Part shown: positions 51,688-60,342 of the stretch, in pieces
Numbering within the stretch: position 1 is the stretch's first letter
Layout of the letters: each line of letters starts with the position of its first letter
Assembly (NCBI GenBank): GCA_017854655.1
Contig: JAFMHF010000002.1
Span: 1 to 64,000, forward strand
DNA: 64,000 nt
Source: Puniceicoccaceae bacterium
Lineage (GTDB): Bacteria; Verrucomicrobiota; Verrucomicrobiia; Opitutales; Coraliomargaritaceae
Direction of reading: 5' to 3'
Position numbers and translations under genes: made by a program
The notes under the pieces: model-generated
Told to the model about the DNA's origin: nothing
The model's input: only the letters and a program-made list of their open reading frames with translations
Databases searched by the model: none

Positions 51688-51927
51688 TTATTTTTTTCTG
51701 GGCGATCGCTCGCTGCGCCAGTTCTCGCGGTGCTTTCGAATCCAGTCGAGCAGGGCACGTTCGAAACCAATGTCTTTACCCTTTTTTTCCGATTCAATCC
51801 ATTTGTGACGAAGGATTTCTTCGCGCTCTGCGAGGAACTCTTGATATAAACTGGAACGCTCTGCGAAGCCTTTGGAGGGCTTTGCGTTGGTGGTTGTGGG
51901 TGACATATCTTTTTTATCCTTACTCAT
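51688..51927 (-). CDS. Small conserved-looking protein of unknown function
   Basis: The protein (79 aa from ATG 51927) has a disordered Lys/Thr start and a helical part with LYQEFLAEREEILRHKWIES, KGKDIGFERALLDWIRKH and a basic end. I have the impression that this REEIxxHKWxESEKxGxDIGFERA pattern recurs in bacteria, but I know no function. The TTG start at 51978 is an alternative. Confidence 0.65.
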   Translation of the reverse strand: MSKDKKDMSPTTTNAKPSKGFAERSSLYQEFLAEREEILRHKWIESEKKGKDIGFERALLDWIRKHRENWRSERSPRKK

Positions 51928-52028
51928 TACAGGCAATTTGCCTTTGGGTTGATCGCTATACTTGATACTTAATGACAAGGCTTTCGGTGGCTAGTTCAAA
52001 ATTAAAACAATGGAGTTTTAACGAAAAA

Positions 52029-53099
52029 CTATGCGTTTAATTGCTCGATGATCTGGCGGGCGACTTTGAAGAATTCCTTCGCTGCCACAGATTCGGGCTC
52101 GCTGACGACAATCGGGATGCCGTTGTCGCAGCCGATACGAATCGAGGGATCGATTGGTATTTCGCCCAAAAGTGGCGTGCCGAGACTGTTTGCAGTACTT
52201 GCGCCGCCGCCTTCACCAAATAGCTGCTGGCGTGTGCCATCTGCGTTTTCGAGGTAGCTCATGTTCTCGACTACGCCTAGATACGGCACGTTGACCTTTT
52301 CAAACATGCGCGCGCCGCGTCGAGCTACATTGGATGCCGCTGGCTGAGGCGTCGTCACGATCACTGCACCGTCGAGCGGGATGGTTTGCACTAAAGAGAG
52401 CTGTGCATCGCCAGTGCCTGGTGGCAGGTCGACGACGAGAATTTCCAATTCACCCCAATTCACGTTTTGCGCGAACTGTTGAATGGTCTTCATGATCATT
52501 GGGCCACGCCAGACGACTGGAGTGTCCTCGTCTACTAGGAATCCCATCGACATGGTGCGCACGCCGAAATTTTCCAATGGTACGATTAAGTCGTTCTCGA
52601 TTTCTGGGCGTCCGCAGGCGCCGAGCATCAGAGGGATGGAAGGGCCATAAATGTCGCAGTCCATAATGCCGACGCCAGCCTTGCCGTCTGCTGCAAGCAG
52701 GCGTTGTAGTGCGCAGGCTAGATTCACGGTGACGGTGGACTTACCGACGCCGCCCTTGCCGCTGGCGACTGCGATGGCGTACTTCACCTGCTGCATGGCA
52801 GCGCTGTTAGTAGGCGTGCTACCGTTGGCTCCGCCAGTCGGACTGGGCTGATTTTTTGGCTGGGAAATTTCCATGCGGACTTTAACGTCCTGAATCCCAT
52901 CGAGTGCGCCCACTACCGACTTGATGTCGGCAGCAATCTGCTCGGGGATTTTGGTATCCGCAGTGGTGATTTCGACGCTGATCAGGGCTTCGCCATCCTT
53001 TAGGTCGACGTCTCTGACGAGGCCGAAGGAGATGATGTCACGGCTAAACCCTGGGAATTTGACCGTCTTAAGAGCTGCTTTGATGCTTTCTGTGTCCAC
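52029..53099 (-). CDS. mrp: Mrp/ApbC-family P-loop iron-sulfur carrier, without the CxxC motif
   Basis: The protein (356 aa from GTG 53099) has an N-terminal FeS_assembly_P/DUF59 domain (FPGFSRDIISFGLVRDVDL). The ATPase follows with the deviant Walker A VASGKGGVGKST near residue 112, then MDCDIYGPSIP and DLPPGTGDAQLS. Bacterial ApbC proteins bind a bridging cluster through CxxC after VENMS; here the segment reads VENMSYLENADGTRQQLFG with no cysteine. The 41-residue extension in the track is not supported. It may therefore act differently from E. coli ApbC. Confidence 0.92.
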   Translation of the reverse strand: MDTESIKAALKTVKFPGFSRDIISFGLVRDVDLKDGEALISVEITTADTKIPEQIAADIKSVVGALDGIQDVKVRMEISQPKNQPSPTGGANGSTPTNSAAMQQVKYAIAVASGKGGVGKSTVTVNLACALQRLLAADGKAGVGIMDCDIYGPSIPLMLGACGRPEIENDLIVPLENFGVRTMSMGFLVDEDTPVVWRGPMIMKTIQQFAQNVNWGELEILVVDLPPGTGDAQLSLVQTIPLDGAVIVTTPQPAASNVARRGARMFEKVNVPYLGVVENMSYLENADGTRQQLFGEGGGASTANSLGTPLLGEIPIDPSIRIGCDNGIPIVVSEPESVAAKEFFKVARQIIEQLNA

Positions 53100-53335
53100 T
53101 GTATGTTTTGGTTGAAGAATTGAGCAGAGTGAAACTCTCTGGCTGCGACTCAACACGAATCGAATAAATATACGCGAAAGAGTCGATTTTGTTGAGAATA
53201 CCCAGTCGGATCTCCGTTTCACTTTATTAAAAAAGCATAGCTTCTGAACTTTGCTGCGTTTCCGAATGATTTAAAATGTTTGTTGTAGTGGATTTGCGTT
53301 TGCGGTTCTTGGAAGCCTAGGACTATTTATTACAT

Positions 53336-54532
53336 ATGCGCATATTTCATTATCTTCTGCTTCTTATTGCTTCGATTTCTTTGCTGACGACTGCTGTTTC
53401 GGCTCAGGTGATTGATATTGGCGATGCTGTTCGCCAAGGTGAGGGGCGTTTGGCAATTGCAGTGGACAGCACCGATGCAGCGCTAGCAAAGTTGGCACGA
53501 CGGGCGTTTGCTCTGCATGGCGGTTATACGGTGACGACCGCAGCGAAGTCGGCTTACACCTTCCAAATCGAGCGTGCTAGTGGCTCGTCGGTGACGCTTA
53601 CGATTGGCTCTGGCCAGCCAGTGCAGGAACAGTTGCGCCGCGTGGTGCCGGGGCGCAATTTGCAAAACGCTACCCTTCGCGCCTGCGATCTGGCGGTTGA
53701 GGCAACTTTGCATACAAAAGGGTTCTTTGCGGGTAAGTTGGCCTTTATTGGTAAGCAGCGTGGTGTGTCCGAGGTATATACGAGTGACTTGTTGTTTAAT
53801 CGTGTACGTCCGTTAACTGCGGATCGTGCGTTGGTGACTGGTCCTAGTTGGTCGCCAGATGGTACCAAGCTGCTCTACACGACTTATTATAAAACAGGTT
53901 TTCCTGATATTTATATGATTGATCTGCTGAGTGGTCGTAAGATCCCAGTGGCGACTTATAAGGGCACTAATTCTGGCGGCGAGTATAGCCCGAATGGCCG
54001 GAGTGTTGCGATGTCGCTCTCGAGTGCTGGTAACGCAGAGATTTTTGTGGCTGCATCGATCGACAGTAAGCCGCGTCGTTTGACGATAAATAAAAGCTTA
54101 GAAACGTCGCCGACATGGTCTCCAGATGGTCGCCGTTTGGCCTTTACTTCGGATGCCCGTGGAAAGCCTCAGATTTATGAGATGTCTGCCAATGGTGGGC
54201 CGATGCGTCGCATCCCGACCAATGTCAGTAGCTATTGCTCCGAGCCGACATGGAACCCGATTAAAGAGAACTTGATCGCCTTTACCGCAGCAGTGAGCGG
54301 TGGTTTTCAAATCGCGTTGTATGATTTTAAGACTCGTTCGAGCCAGATTCTGACCACCGTGTCACAGTCTGCGGTTGAACCAACTTGGATGAATGATGGT
54401 CGTCATTTGGTGTTCACACAGCGTCAAAACGGGCGAATGCGCCTGATGTTGCTGGATACTGAAACCAAAAAAGTTAGTTCGCTGCACGTGCCAGACTTTG
54501 GTGATGCGTCGTCGGCGAGCTTCGTTTATTAA
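53336..54532 (+). CDS. TolB-like beta-propeller protein
   Basis: The periplasmic protein (398 aa) starts with a signal peptide (YLLLLIASISLLTTAVSAQ). It has an N-terminal TolB-like domain up to about residue 120 and then PD40 propeller repeats: GPSWSPDGTKLLYTTYY, GGEYSPNGRSVAMSLS, SPTWSPDGRRLAFTSD, EPTWNPIKENLIAFTA and EPTWMNDGRHLVFTQ. TolB of the Tol-Pal system is the closest known form, but no tolQRA or pal lies in the window, so the exact role is open. Confidence 0.88.
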   Translation: MRIFHYLLLLIASISLLTTAVSAQVIDIGDAVRQGEGRLAIAVDSTDAALAKLARRAFALHGGYTVTTAAKSAYTFQIERASGSSVTLTIGSGQPVQEQLRRVVPGRNLQNATLRACDLAVEATLHTKGFFAGKLAFIGKQRGVSEVYTSDLLFNRVRPLTADRALVTGPSWSPDGTKLLYTTYYKTGFPDIYMIDLLSGRKIPVATYKGTNSGGEYSPNGRSVAMSLSSAGNAEIFVAASIDSKPRRLTINKSLETSPTWSPDGRRLAFTSDARGKPQIYEMSANGGPMRRIPTNVSSYCSEPTWNPIKENLIAFTAAVSGGFQIALYDFKTRSSQILTTVSQSAVEPTWMNDGRHLVFTQRQNGRMRLMLLDTETKKVSSLHVPDFGDASSASFVY

Positions 54533-54534
54533 TA

Positions 54535-54622
54535 GTAGGCGACTTGCTTTAGCTGGTCGCCCGGATGGTTGATTTGGTCGCGTTTGTTGCAGTCGATCCG
54601 CCAGCTAAAGCAAGCGGACTAC
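54535..54622. repeat. Inverted REP pair upstream of the RAYT gene (88 bp)
   Basis: Each half reads GTAG, a 5-bp stem, the loop TTGCTTTAGCTG and the stem complement: GCGAC/GTCGC on the plus strand and TCCGC/GCGGA on the minus strand. The stem bases differ between the halves while the loop is identical. The element begins two bases after the stop of the TolB-like gene. Confidence 0.92.
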
Positions 54623-54721
54623 GACATAGAACTTGCTCGGGGTGAAGTGGCATGTTTAATTGTCGTTGTGTTTGATGGTGCTCAGTCTGTCTTTCCTCCG
54701 ATTGATTGCTGGTCGGGCACC

Positions 54722-55306
54722 ATGCGCGGCGTCTATTACGATCAACTTCCGCATTGGGTTGTTGATCGCGGTTATTATTCACTGATGTTTCGCTGCCGAG
54801 GTAGTTTACCCGATGCGGTGCTGTTACGCCTTTCTGAAATCAATCAGAATCAACAGGGGATTGTCACGCGCGATCAACAGGCATTAGAGCAACAGCGTCG
54901 CTCTTTCAAAATACTAGAAGCGTATTTGGATCGGTCGCAGGGCTTTGCTCCGTTCCATGACGATGCTGTGCGAGGCGCTTTTCATGATTATTTGCAGGAG
55001 TATGATGTGGGAGGACTCAGGTTTCAGCACTGGGTAATTATGCCGAATCACCTGCATTTGTTAACTGCCCCGCTGAATTGTGAGCGTATTGAATGTTTCA
55101 AGAGTGCGATGACGCAGTTCAAATTGCGTTCGACCCAAATGTTGAATCGAACACTTGGACGTCGGGGGGGATTTTGGCAGTCGCATCAATATGATCGTTG
55201 GGTGCGTAATGAACGTGAGTATCATCGGTGGCAGAAGTATTTTAAGGACAACCCAGTGAAGGCTGGCTTGTGTCAGCAGCCAGAGTGTTGGGTAGGTTTG
55301 CAGTAG
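54722..55306 (+). CDS. REP-associated tyrosine transposase (RAYT, Y1/HUH type)
   Basis: The 194-aa protein shows the RAYT layout: YYDQLPHWVVDRGYYSLMFRCRGSLP at the start, the HUH motif in HWVIMPNHLHLL near residue 110 and the C-terminal EYHRWQKYFKDNPVKAGL that carries candidate catalytic tyrosines. ATG 54722 is chosen because the ORF-track start would place the upstream REP arm inside the protein. RAYTs cut single-stranded REP hairpins next to GTAG. The TAG stop is part of a GTAG of a shortened REP (GTAGGCGACTGGTCG) that starts the downstream repeats. The gene looks intact. Confidence 0.9.
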   Translation: MRGVYYDQLPHWVVDRGYYSLMFRCRGSLPDAVLLRLSEINQNQQGIVTRDQQALEQQRRSFKILEAYLDRSQGFAPFHDDAVRGAFHDYLQEYDVGGLRFQHWVIMPNHLHLLTAPLNCERIECFKSAMTQFKLRSTQMLNRTLGRRGGFWQSHQYDRWVRNEREYHRWQKYFKDNPVKAGLCQQPECWVGLQ

Positions 55307-55316
55307 GCGACTGGTC

Positions 55317-55404
55317 GTAGGCGCCTTGCTTTAGCTGGTCGCTCAGATGGTTGATAGGGTCGCGATGGTTGCAGTTGGGCAGCCAGCTAAAGCAAGCTGC
55401 CTAC
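55317..55404. repeat. Inverted REP pair downstream of the RAYT gene (88 bp)
   Basis: The same 88-bp layout as at 54535. The left half has the stem GCGCC/GTCGC (imperfect) and the right half, on the minus strand, GCAGC/GCTGC (perfect), both around the loop TTGCTTTAGCTG and each led by GTAG. Confidence 0.92.
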
Positions 55405-55457
55405 GTTGTAGAACAGGGACGTTGCTTTTCACGTAAAAGCTGTCCTATCTTGTCGGC

Positions 55458-56291
55458 ATGAATTGGAAAAAAGTCCGTGAGTTTGAGGAGATCATTTATG
55501 AGAAGTGCGATGGTGTTGCGAAAGTGACGATTAATCGCCCGCATCGGCGTAACGCATTTACCCCGGATACCGTATCCGAGATGATCGAGGCTTTCACCGA
55601 TGCACGTGAAGATACGTCAGTCGGTGTCGTGCTACTGACTGGATTTAATCCACAGACAGACGGTAAGTTCGCATTCTGTGCGGGCGGCGATCAAAAGATT
55701 CGTGGCCATAAAGAGGGCGGCTATATCGGCAAAGATGGTGTGCCGCGCCTGAACGTGCTCGATTTGCAGAAGCTGATCCGTTCGATGCCGAAGGTCGTGA
55801 TCGCGCTGGTTGCCGGCTTTGCTGTCGGCGGCGGGCATGTGTTGCACGTGGTGTGCGATATGACGATCGCGGCGGATAATGCCGTGTTTGGTCAAACTGG
55901 ACCCAAGGTCGGTAGCTTTGACGGTGGTTTCGGTTCGAGCTATTTGGCGCGTATAGTCGGCCACAAAAAGGCGCGCGAGATTTGGTATTTGTGCCGTCAA
56001 TATAATGCGCAAGAGGCGCTGGATATGGGATTGGTCAATAAGGTCGTACCTTACGAGGAACTCGAAGCCGAAGGATTTGAATGGGCGCAGCAAGTAATGA
56101 ATCATAGCCCACTGTCGATTCGTTGCCTCAAGTCGGCGTTCAATGCGGATGTCGATGGTCAGCAAGGCCTACAAGAATTGGCGGGTAATGCGACGATGCT
56201 CTACTATCTCACCGAAGAGGGCGAGGAAGGCCGCAAAGCATGGAACGAAAAGCGCGAGCCCAATTTCAGGAAATATCCTTGGCTACCGTAG
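55458..56291 (+). CDS. menB: 1,4-dihydroxy-2-naphthoyl-CoA synthase (menaquinone synthesis)
   Basis: MenB closes the second ring of naphthoquinone from o-succinylbenzoyl-CoA. The crotonase-fold protein (277 aa) has [11 protein letters not shown] near residue 75, [21 protein letters not shown] near 120 and [21 protein letters not shown] near 140, the signature that separates MenB from other crotonases. The end [14 protein letters not shown] is also typical. No other men gene lies in the window. Confidence 0.95.
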   Translation: MNWKKVREFEEIIYEKCDGVAKVTINRPHRRNAFTPDTVSEMIEAFTDAREDTSVGVVLLTGFNPQTDGKFAFCAGGDQKIRGHKEGGYIGKDGVPRLNVLDLQKLIRSMPKVVIALVAGFAVGGGHVLHVVCDMTIAADNAVFGQTGPKVGSFDGGFGSSYLARIVGHKKAREIWYLCRQYNAQEALDMGLVNKVVPYEELEAEGFEWAQQVMNHSPLSIRCLKSAFNADVDGQQGLQELAGNATMLYYLTEEGEEGRKAWNEKREPNFRKYPWLP

Positions 56292-56298
56292 CGGGAAA

Positions 56299-56445
56299 GT
56301 AGAAGCGACACTCTTGTCGCTTTTGCTGTTCAGTATTGTCCTCCTGGCATAAAGCCAGTCGCTAAGAAGAGTTGTAGCGAGCGGGTTTATCCCGCGATTT
56401 TCAGATACGTTTCAAAGTAAGCGACAAGAGTGTCGCTTCCACTAC
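56299..56445. repeat. Composite hairpin element: GCGACACTC pair enclosing a TCGCTA/TAGCGA element
   Basis: GTAG followed by AAGCGACACTCTTGTCGCTT (56303-56322) faces the inverted hairpin AAGCGACAAGAGTGTCGCTT (56419-56438) followed by CTAC. Between them lies the second copy of the 39.5-kb repeat (56347-56402) with its stems TCGCTA/TAGCGA and CGGG/CCCG. The right CTAC (56442-56445) contains the purT stop codon. Confidence 0.85.
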
Positions 56446-57626
56446 AATTGCACATCCACCGCGCTCGATGTGCGGCAAGCTTTAGCGCGAGCTGCATCGA
56501 TCGTCTCGGCGCGGGCTAGGGCCACGCCCATGCGCCGCTTGCCATTGACCGCGGGCTTGCCGAACAGGCGTAGCTGTGTGTCGGGTTGGCTGAGTGCTTG
56601 TTGCAGATTGCCGAAGCTGACTTGCTCCGACTTGCCTTCGACCAGAATCACCGATGAGGCGCAGGGGCCAAATTGGCGAATGCTGGGGATCGGTAATCCC
56701 AGAATGGCGCGGGCATGCAGTGCAAATTGGGTTAAGTCCTGCGAGATCATGGTGACCATCCCCGTATCGTGCGGACGTGGGGAAACTTCGCTAAAGATGA
56801 CGGTGTCGTCTTTAACGAAGAGCTCGACACCGAACAGTCCATAGCCGCCGAGGTTGCCAGTCACGGCTTCGGCCATTTGCTGAGCGCTATTGAGTGCGGC
56901 GTCGCTCATGGCCTGCGGTTGCCAGGATTCGCGATAGTCGCCATCGACTTGAATGTGGCCGATCGGCGCGCAAAAGCTGGTGCCATCGACGTGACGCACG
57001 GTAAGTAGGGTGATCTCGTAGTCGAAATCGACAAATCCTTCGACGATGACCTTACCCTTGCCGGCGCGGCCGCCTTCTTGGGCGTAATTCCAGGAGGCTT
57101 CGATGTCGGCTTCTGTTTTCACGACGCTCTGACCTTTGCCGGAAGAGCTCATGATGGGCTTGATCACGCAGGGCATGCCAATTGCGTGAATCGCAGCGGT
57201 GAAGTCTTCCAACGTGTCGGCGAATTGATACGGCGAAGTGAGTAGCCCCAGCTCTTCGGCTGCGAGGCGGCGAATGCCTTCGCGGTTCATCGTTAGTTGG
57301 GTGGCGCGAGCTGTGGGGATGATGGTGGCGATGCCGTCCCGTTCAATCGCAGCGAGTGTATCAGTGGCGATGGCTTCGACTTCGGGTACCACGAAGTCGG
57401 GATTCTCTGCTTCGATCACAGCGCGGAGGGCGTCGCCGTCGAGCATGGAGATAACATGTGAGCGGTCGGCCACTTGCATGGCTGGTGCGTCGGCATACGC
57501 ATCGACGGCGATGACTTCCACGCCGTAGCGTTGTAATTCGAGGGCGACTTCTTTACCCAGTTCGCCTGAGCCGCAAAGCAGCACTTTTATTGCCGTAGAT
57601 GTAAAAGGTGTGCCGATGGTAGACAT
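56442..57626 (-). CDS. purT: Phosphoribosylglycinamide formyltransferase 2 (formate-dependent)
   Basis: PurT makes FGAR from GAR, formate and ATP in purine synthesis. The ATP-grasp protein (394 aa) has [29 protein letters not shown] near the start, [31 protein letters not shown] near 155 and [30 protein letters not shown] near 280. All regions of the family are present. The TAG stop lies inside the GTAG of a REP-like hairpin. Confidence 0.96.
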   Translation of the reverse strand: MSTIGTPFTSTAIKVLLCGSGELGKEVALELQRYGVEVIAVDAYADAPAMQVADRSHVISMLDGDALRAVIEAENPDFVVPEVEAIATDTLAAIERDGIATIIPTARATQLTMNREGIRRLAAEELGLLTSPYQFADTLEDFTAAIHAIGMPCVIKPIMSSSGKGQSVVKTEADIEASWNYAQEGGRAGKGKVIVEGFVDFDYEITLLTVRHVDGTSFCAPIGHIQVDGDYRESWQPQAMSDAALNSAQQMAEAVTGNLGGYGLFGVELFVKDDTVIFSEVSPRPHDTGMVTMISQDLTQFALHARAILGLPIPSIRQFGPCASSVILVEGKSEQVSFGNLQQALSQPDTQLRLFGKPAVNGKRRMGVALARAETIDAARAKACRTSSAVDVQL

Positions 57627-57795
57627 GTCGCGAGTTAATGGCAGTTAAGGTTCGGCTTCAACTCAAACTTGCAAATACCCGCAGTCCGTTTCATTTTGTA
57701 GTTCTTCTTTTGTTGCACGGCTTTTTTATCGTGACTTTAAGCGTCATTCTTGCCGGCTACAGCTGGAGAATCTGTTAATTTAAACTTCTGTTATT

Positions 57796-58395
57796 ATGAC
57801 TATTGGACTGATTTTTTTGAGTGTGTTGGCTGTGTGCGTTGTGGTCGTGGCATTGTGGGTGATGGGGATTTACAATGGTCTGGTGACCTTACGAAATCGC
57901 TTTAAGAATGCGTTTGCGCAGATCGATGTGCAGCTGAAACGCCGCTATGATTTGATTCCGAATCTAGTCGAGACCGCCAAGGGCTACCTCTCGCATGAGC
58001 GCGAGACGCTGGAGGCGGTAATTACTGCGCGCAATGGTGCGGCTTCTGCTGGCCAGGCAGCGGCGAGCGATCCGAGCAATCCAGACGCGATCAAACAGTT
58101 GATGGGGGCCGAGACCGCGCTGACCGGTGCAATGGGTAAATTCTTTGCGCTGTCGGAGGCGTATCCAGATTTGAAGGCCAATCAAAACATGATGCAACTC
58201 ACGGAGGAGCTGACTTCGACGGAGAACAAGGTCTCGTTTGCACGTCAGGCCTACAATGACTCGGTGATGACATATAATACCAAGCGCGAAGTGTTTCCTG
58301 CCGTATTATTTTCTGGAGTCCTAGGGTTTCGCGAAGCGCAGCTGTTTGAGATTACCGATGAGCGCGAGCGCGAGGCGGTCAAGGTCAGCTTTTAG
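57796..58395 (+). CDS. LemA family membrane-anchored protein
   Basis: The 199-aa protein has one N-terminal membrane helix and then the long helical LemA domain (YNGLVTLRNRFKNAFAQIDVQLKRRYDLIPNLVETAKGYLSHE, near residue 25). KVSFARQAYNDSVMTYNTKREVFPAV is the typical late signature. LemA proteins often sit next to M48 proteases, as here with 18 bases between. Their biochemical role is unknown. Confidence 0.92.
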   Translation: MTIGLIFLSVLAVCVVVVALWVMGIYNGLVTLRNRFKNAFAQIDVQLKRRYDLIPNLVETAKGYLSHERETLEAVITARNGAASAGQAAASDPSNPDAIKQLMGAETALTGAMGKFFALSEAYPDLKANQNMMQLTEELTSTENKVSFARQAYNDSVMTYNTKREVFPAVLFSGVLGFREAQLFEITDEREREAVKVSF

Positions 58396-58413
58396 CGACG
58401 CCCAGTTCTAAAA

Positions 58414-60333
58414 ATGGATTTTTTTGAAGCCCAAGAATTGGCTCGTAAGCGCACCCGCCTGATGGTGGTGCTGTTTGCGATGGCAGTGCTGAGTATCGCT
58501 GCTGCGTTGTATGGCGTCGTGGTGTATGTGACGGGCGCGGGCTTCCTTGATGCGGAAGGCGCGGTGCGACAGCCGATGCAGTTGTGGCAGCCGAATCTAT
58601 TTTTTGGCACCTTGGCGGCAGTGGTCGTATTAGTCACTGCTTGCTCGCTGTTTAAAGTGGGGCAACTGCGTTCGGGTGGCGGTTATGTGGCACGTTCCAT
58701 GGGGGGGCGTGAGATCGAGCATACGACACAGGATGCCGATGAGCGCATGTTGATGAACATCGTCGAAGAGATGTCGATCGCCTCTGGGGTGCCGATGCCT
58801 GAGGTCTATTTGTTACCAGAAGATGGTATCAATGCCTTTGCCGCCGGGTTTAGTCCTGCAGATGCGGTAGTGGCGGTGACGCGTGGTTGTGTGCGCACCT
58901 TGAATCGTGATGAATTGCAGGGCGTGGTCGCGCACGAATTTAGCCATATCTTGAATGGGGATATGCGCATGAATATCCGCCTGATGGGAGTGCTGTTTGG
59001 CATCATGGCGATTGCAGTGCTCGGGCAACTTGTTTTCAGAGGTACCGCGCAGGCCAATTTCTTGGGTGGCGGCCGACGTCGCAGCAAAGAGGGTGGCGGC
59101 GCGTTGATCGTGATTATGGTGATCGGCATCTCGGTGATGGCGATTGGCTATATCGGCGTGTTTTTCGGACGTATGATCCAGAGTGCGATTTCGCGTCAGC
59201 GGGAGTATTTGGCGGATGCCGCGGCGGTACAGTTTACTCGTAATCCGGAGGGGATCGGCGGCGCTTTGAAGAAGATTGGTGGGGCACCGTTGCATGGCGC
59301 GGTGGCGAACGCGCACTCGCAGGAGGCCGCGCATTTCTTTTTTGCCAGCGCGCTTAAGTCAAAAAGCGTCAGTCTATTTGCGACCCACCCGCCGTTGGAG
59401 CAGCGAATCGCAGCGATTGAGCCGAATTGGGATGGCAAATTCGTCAGTGGCGAGCGCCGACAGTCAGCGCGTCGATCCACTTCGAAAAAGCCAGAGGCGA
59501 CGCCACCGCCATTGCAGGCGCACGATTTTATCAACTCAATCGGGCAAGTCAGTGCTGCGGCAATTCTGAGCGCGCAGGAAATACATGGCCAGATCGGTAT
59601 CGATCTAGATCGCTTACACCAGAGCCGCGAGGCTGCTGGTGCGGTGTTGATCGGCTTGCAGATTTCGGCCAGCGCGGTCGACGATGATGCGGCTCAATTA
59701 CTGACGGCAAAGAAGCGCCTAGATGGAGCGGTGTATCGCGAGACCGTGGAGTGGTTGCCACGGCTACGTGCGCTTAATTTGAATCAACGCTTTGCCTTGT
59801 TCGACGCGGCCTTACCGATGGCGCTGGGGCGAGATCTTGAAGCCTTCGTGCCAATGTCAGAATTGATTCATGATCTAGCGCACAGTGATGGCTCGATTGA
59901 ATTGGAAGAACTCGCACTGTTACGTGGCGTCGCTGGCTATTTGCAAGGTCGTCGCCAGCCTAGGCGCAAAGTAAAGCCGCTTAGCCCTGTAAAAATTGAA
60001 ATGCCGCTCTGTGTGCTGCTCTCGGCGATTACTTATACTGCGGCCGTTGAGCCTGCTGCGCGCGAGTCTGCTTTTCAGCAAGGCGCGCGCAAATGCAACC
60101 GCTACATGTTGAAGGAATCAATTCTATTGCCCGAAGAGACGATTACTTTCGAAGCCTTGGAGGTCGCACTAGATTTATTTATGCACTTACCGTTGCCACA
60201 AAAAAAAGTTATTTTTGAAGGTGCCTTGGCAGTTGTGTTGGCCGATGGCAAAGTCGCGCAAGACGAACTAAGCTTGGTCAGAGTTATCGCTATCAGCCTG
60301 GGCTTACCAATGCCACCGCTGATCAGCGAGTGA
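58414..60333 (+). CDS. M48 (HtpX-like) membrane metalloprotease with a C-terminal extension
   Basis: The 639-aa protein has two N-terminal membrane helices, the zinc site VVAHEFSHILNGD near residue 170 and a further helical pair (MGVLFGIMAIAVLGQLVF). REYLADAAAVQFTRNPEG near 268 carries the third ligand, and THPPLEQRIAAIEP near 330 closes the peptidase part. About 290 further residues have no peptidase similarity; they end VIFEGALAVVLADGKVAQDELSLVRVIAISLG, which resembles the metal-binding TerB-like pattern. It pairs with LemA and is presumably a quality-control protease. Confidence 0.9.
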   Translation: MDFFEAQELARKRTRLMVVLFAMAVLSIAAALYGVVVYVTGAGFLDAEGAVRQPMQLWQPNLFFGTLAAVVVLVTACSLFKVGQLRSGGGYVARSMGGREIEHTTQDADERMLMNIVEEMSIASGVPMPEVYLLPEDGINAFAAGFSPADAVVAVTRGCVRTLNRDELQGVVAHEFSHILNGDMRMNIRLMGVLFGIMAIAVLGQLVFRGTAQANFLGGGRRRSKEGGGALIVIMVIGISVMAIGYIGVFFGRMIQSAISRQREYLADAAAVQFTRNPEGIGGALKKIGGAPLHGAVANAHSQEAAHFFFASALKSKSVSLFATHPPLEQRIAAIEPNWDGKFVSGERRQSARRSTSKKPEATPPPLQAHDFINSIGQVSAAAILSAQEIHGQIGIDLDRLHQSREAAGAVLIGLQISASAVDDDAAQLLTAKKRLDGAVYRETVEWLPRLRALNLNQRFALFDAALPMALGRDLEAFVPMSELIHDLAHSDGSIELEELALLRGVAGYLQGRRQPRRKVKPLSPVKIEMPLCVLLSAITYTAAVEPAARESAFQQGARKCNRYMLKESILLPEETITFEALEVALDLFMHLPLPQKKVIFEGALAVVLADGKVAQDELSLVRVIAISLGLPMPPLISE

Positions 60334-60342
60334 CATTCAACG

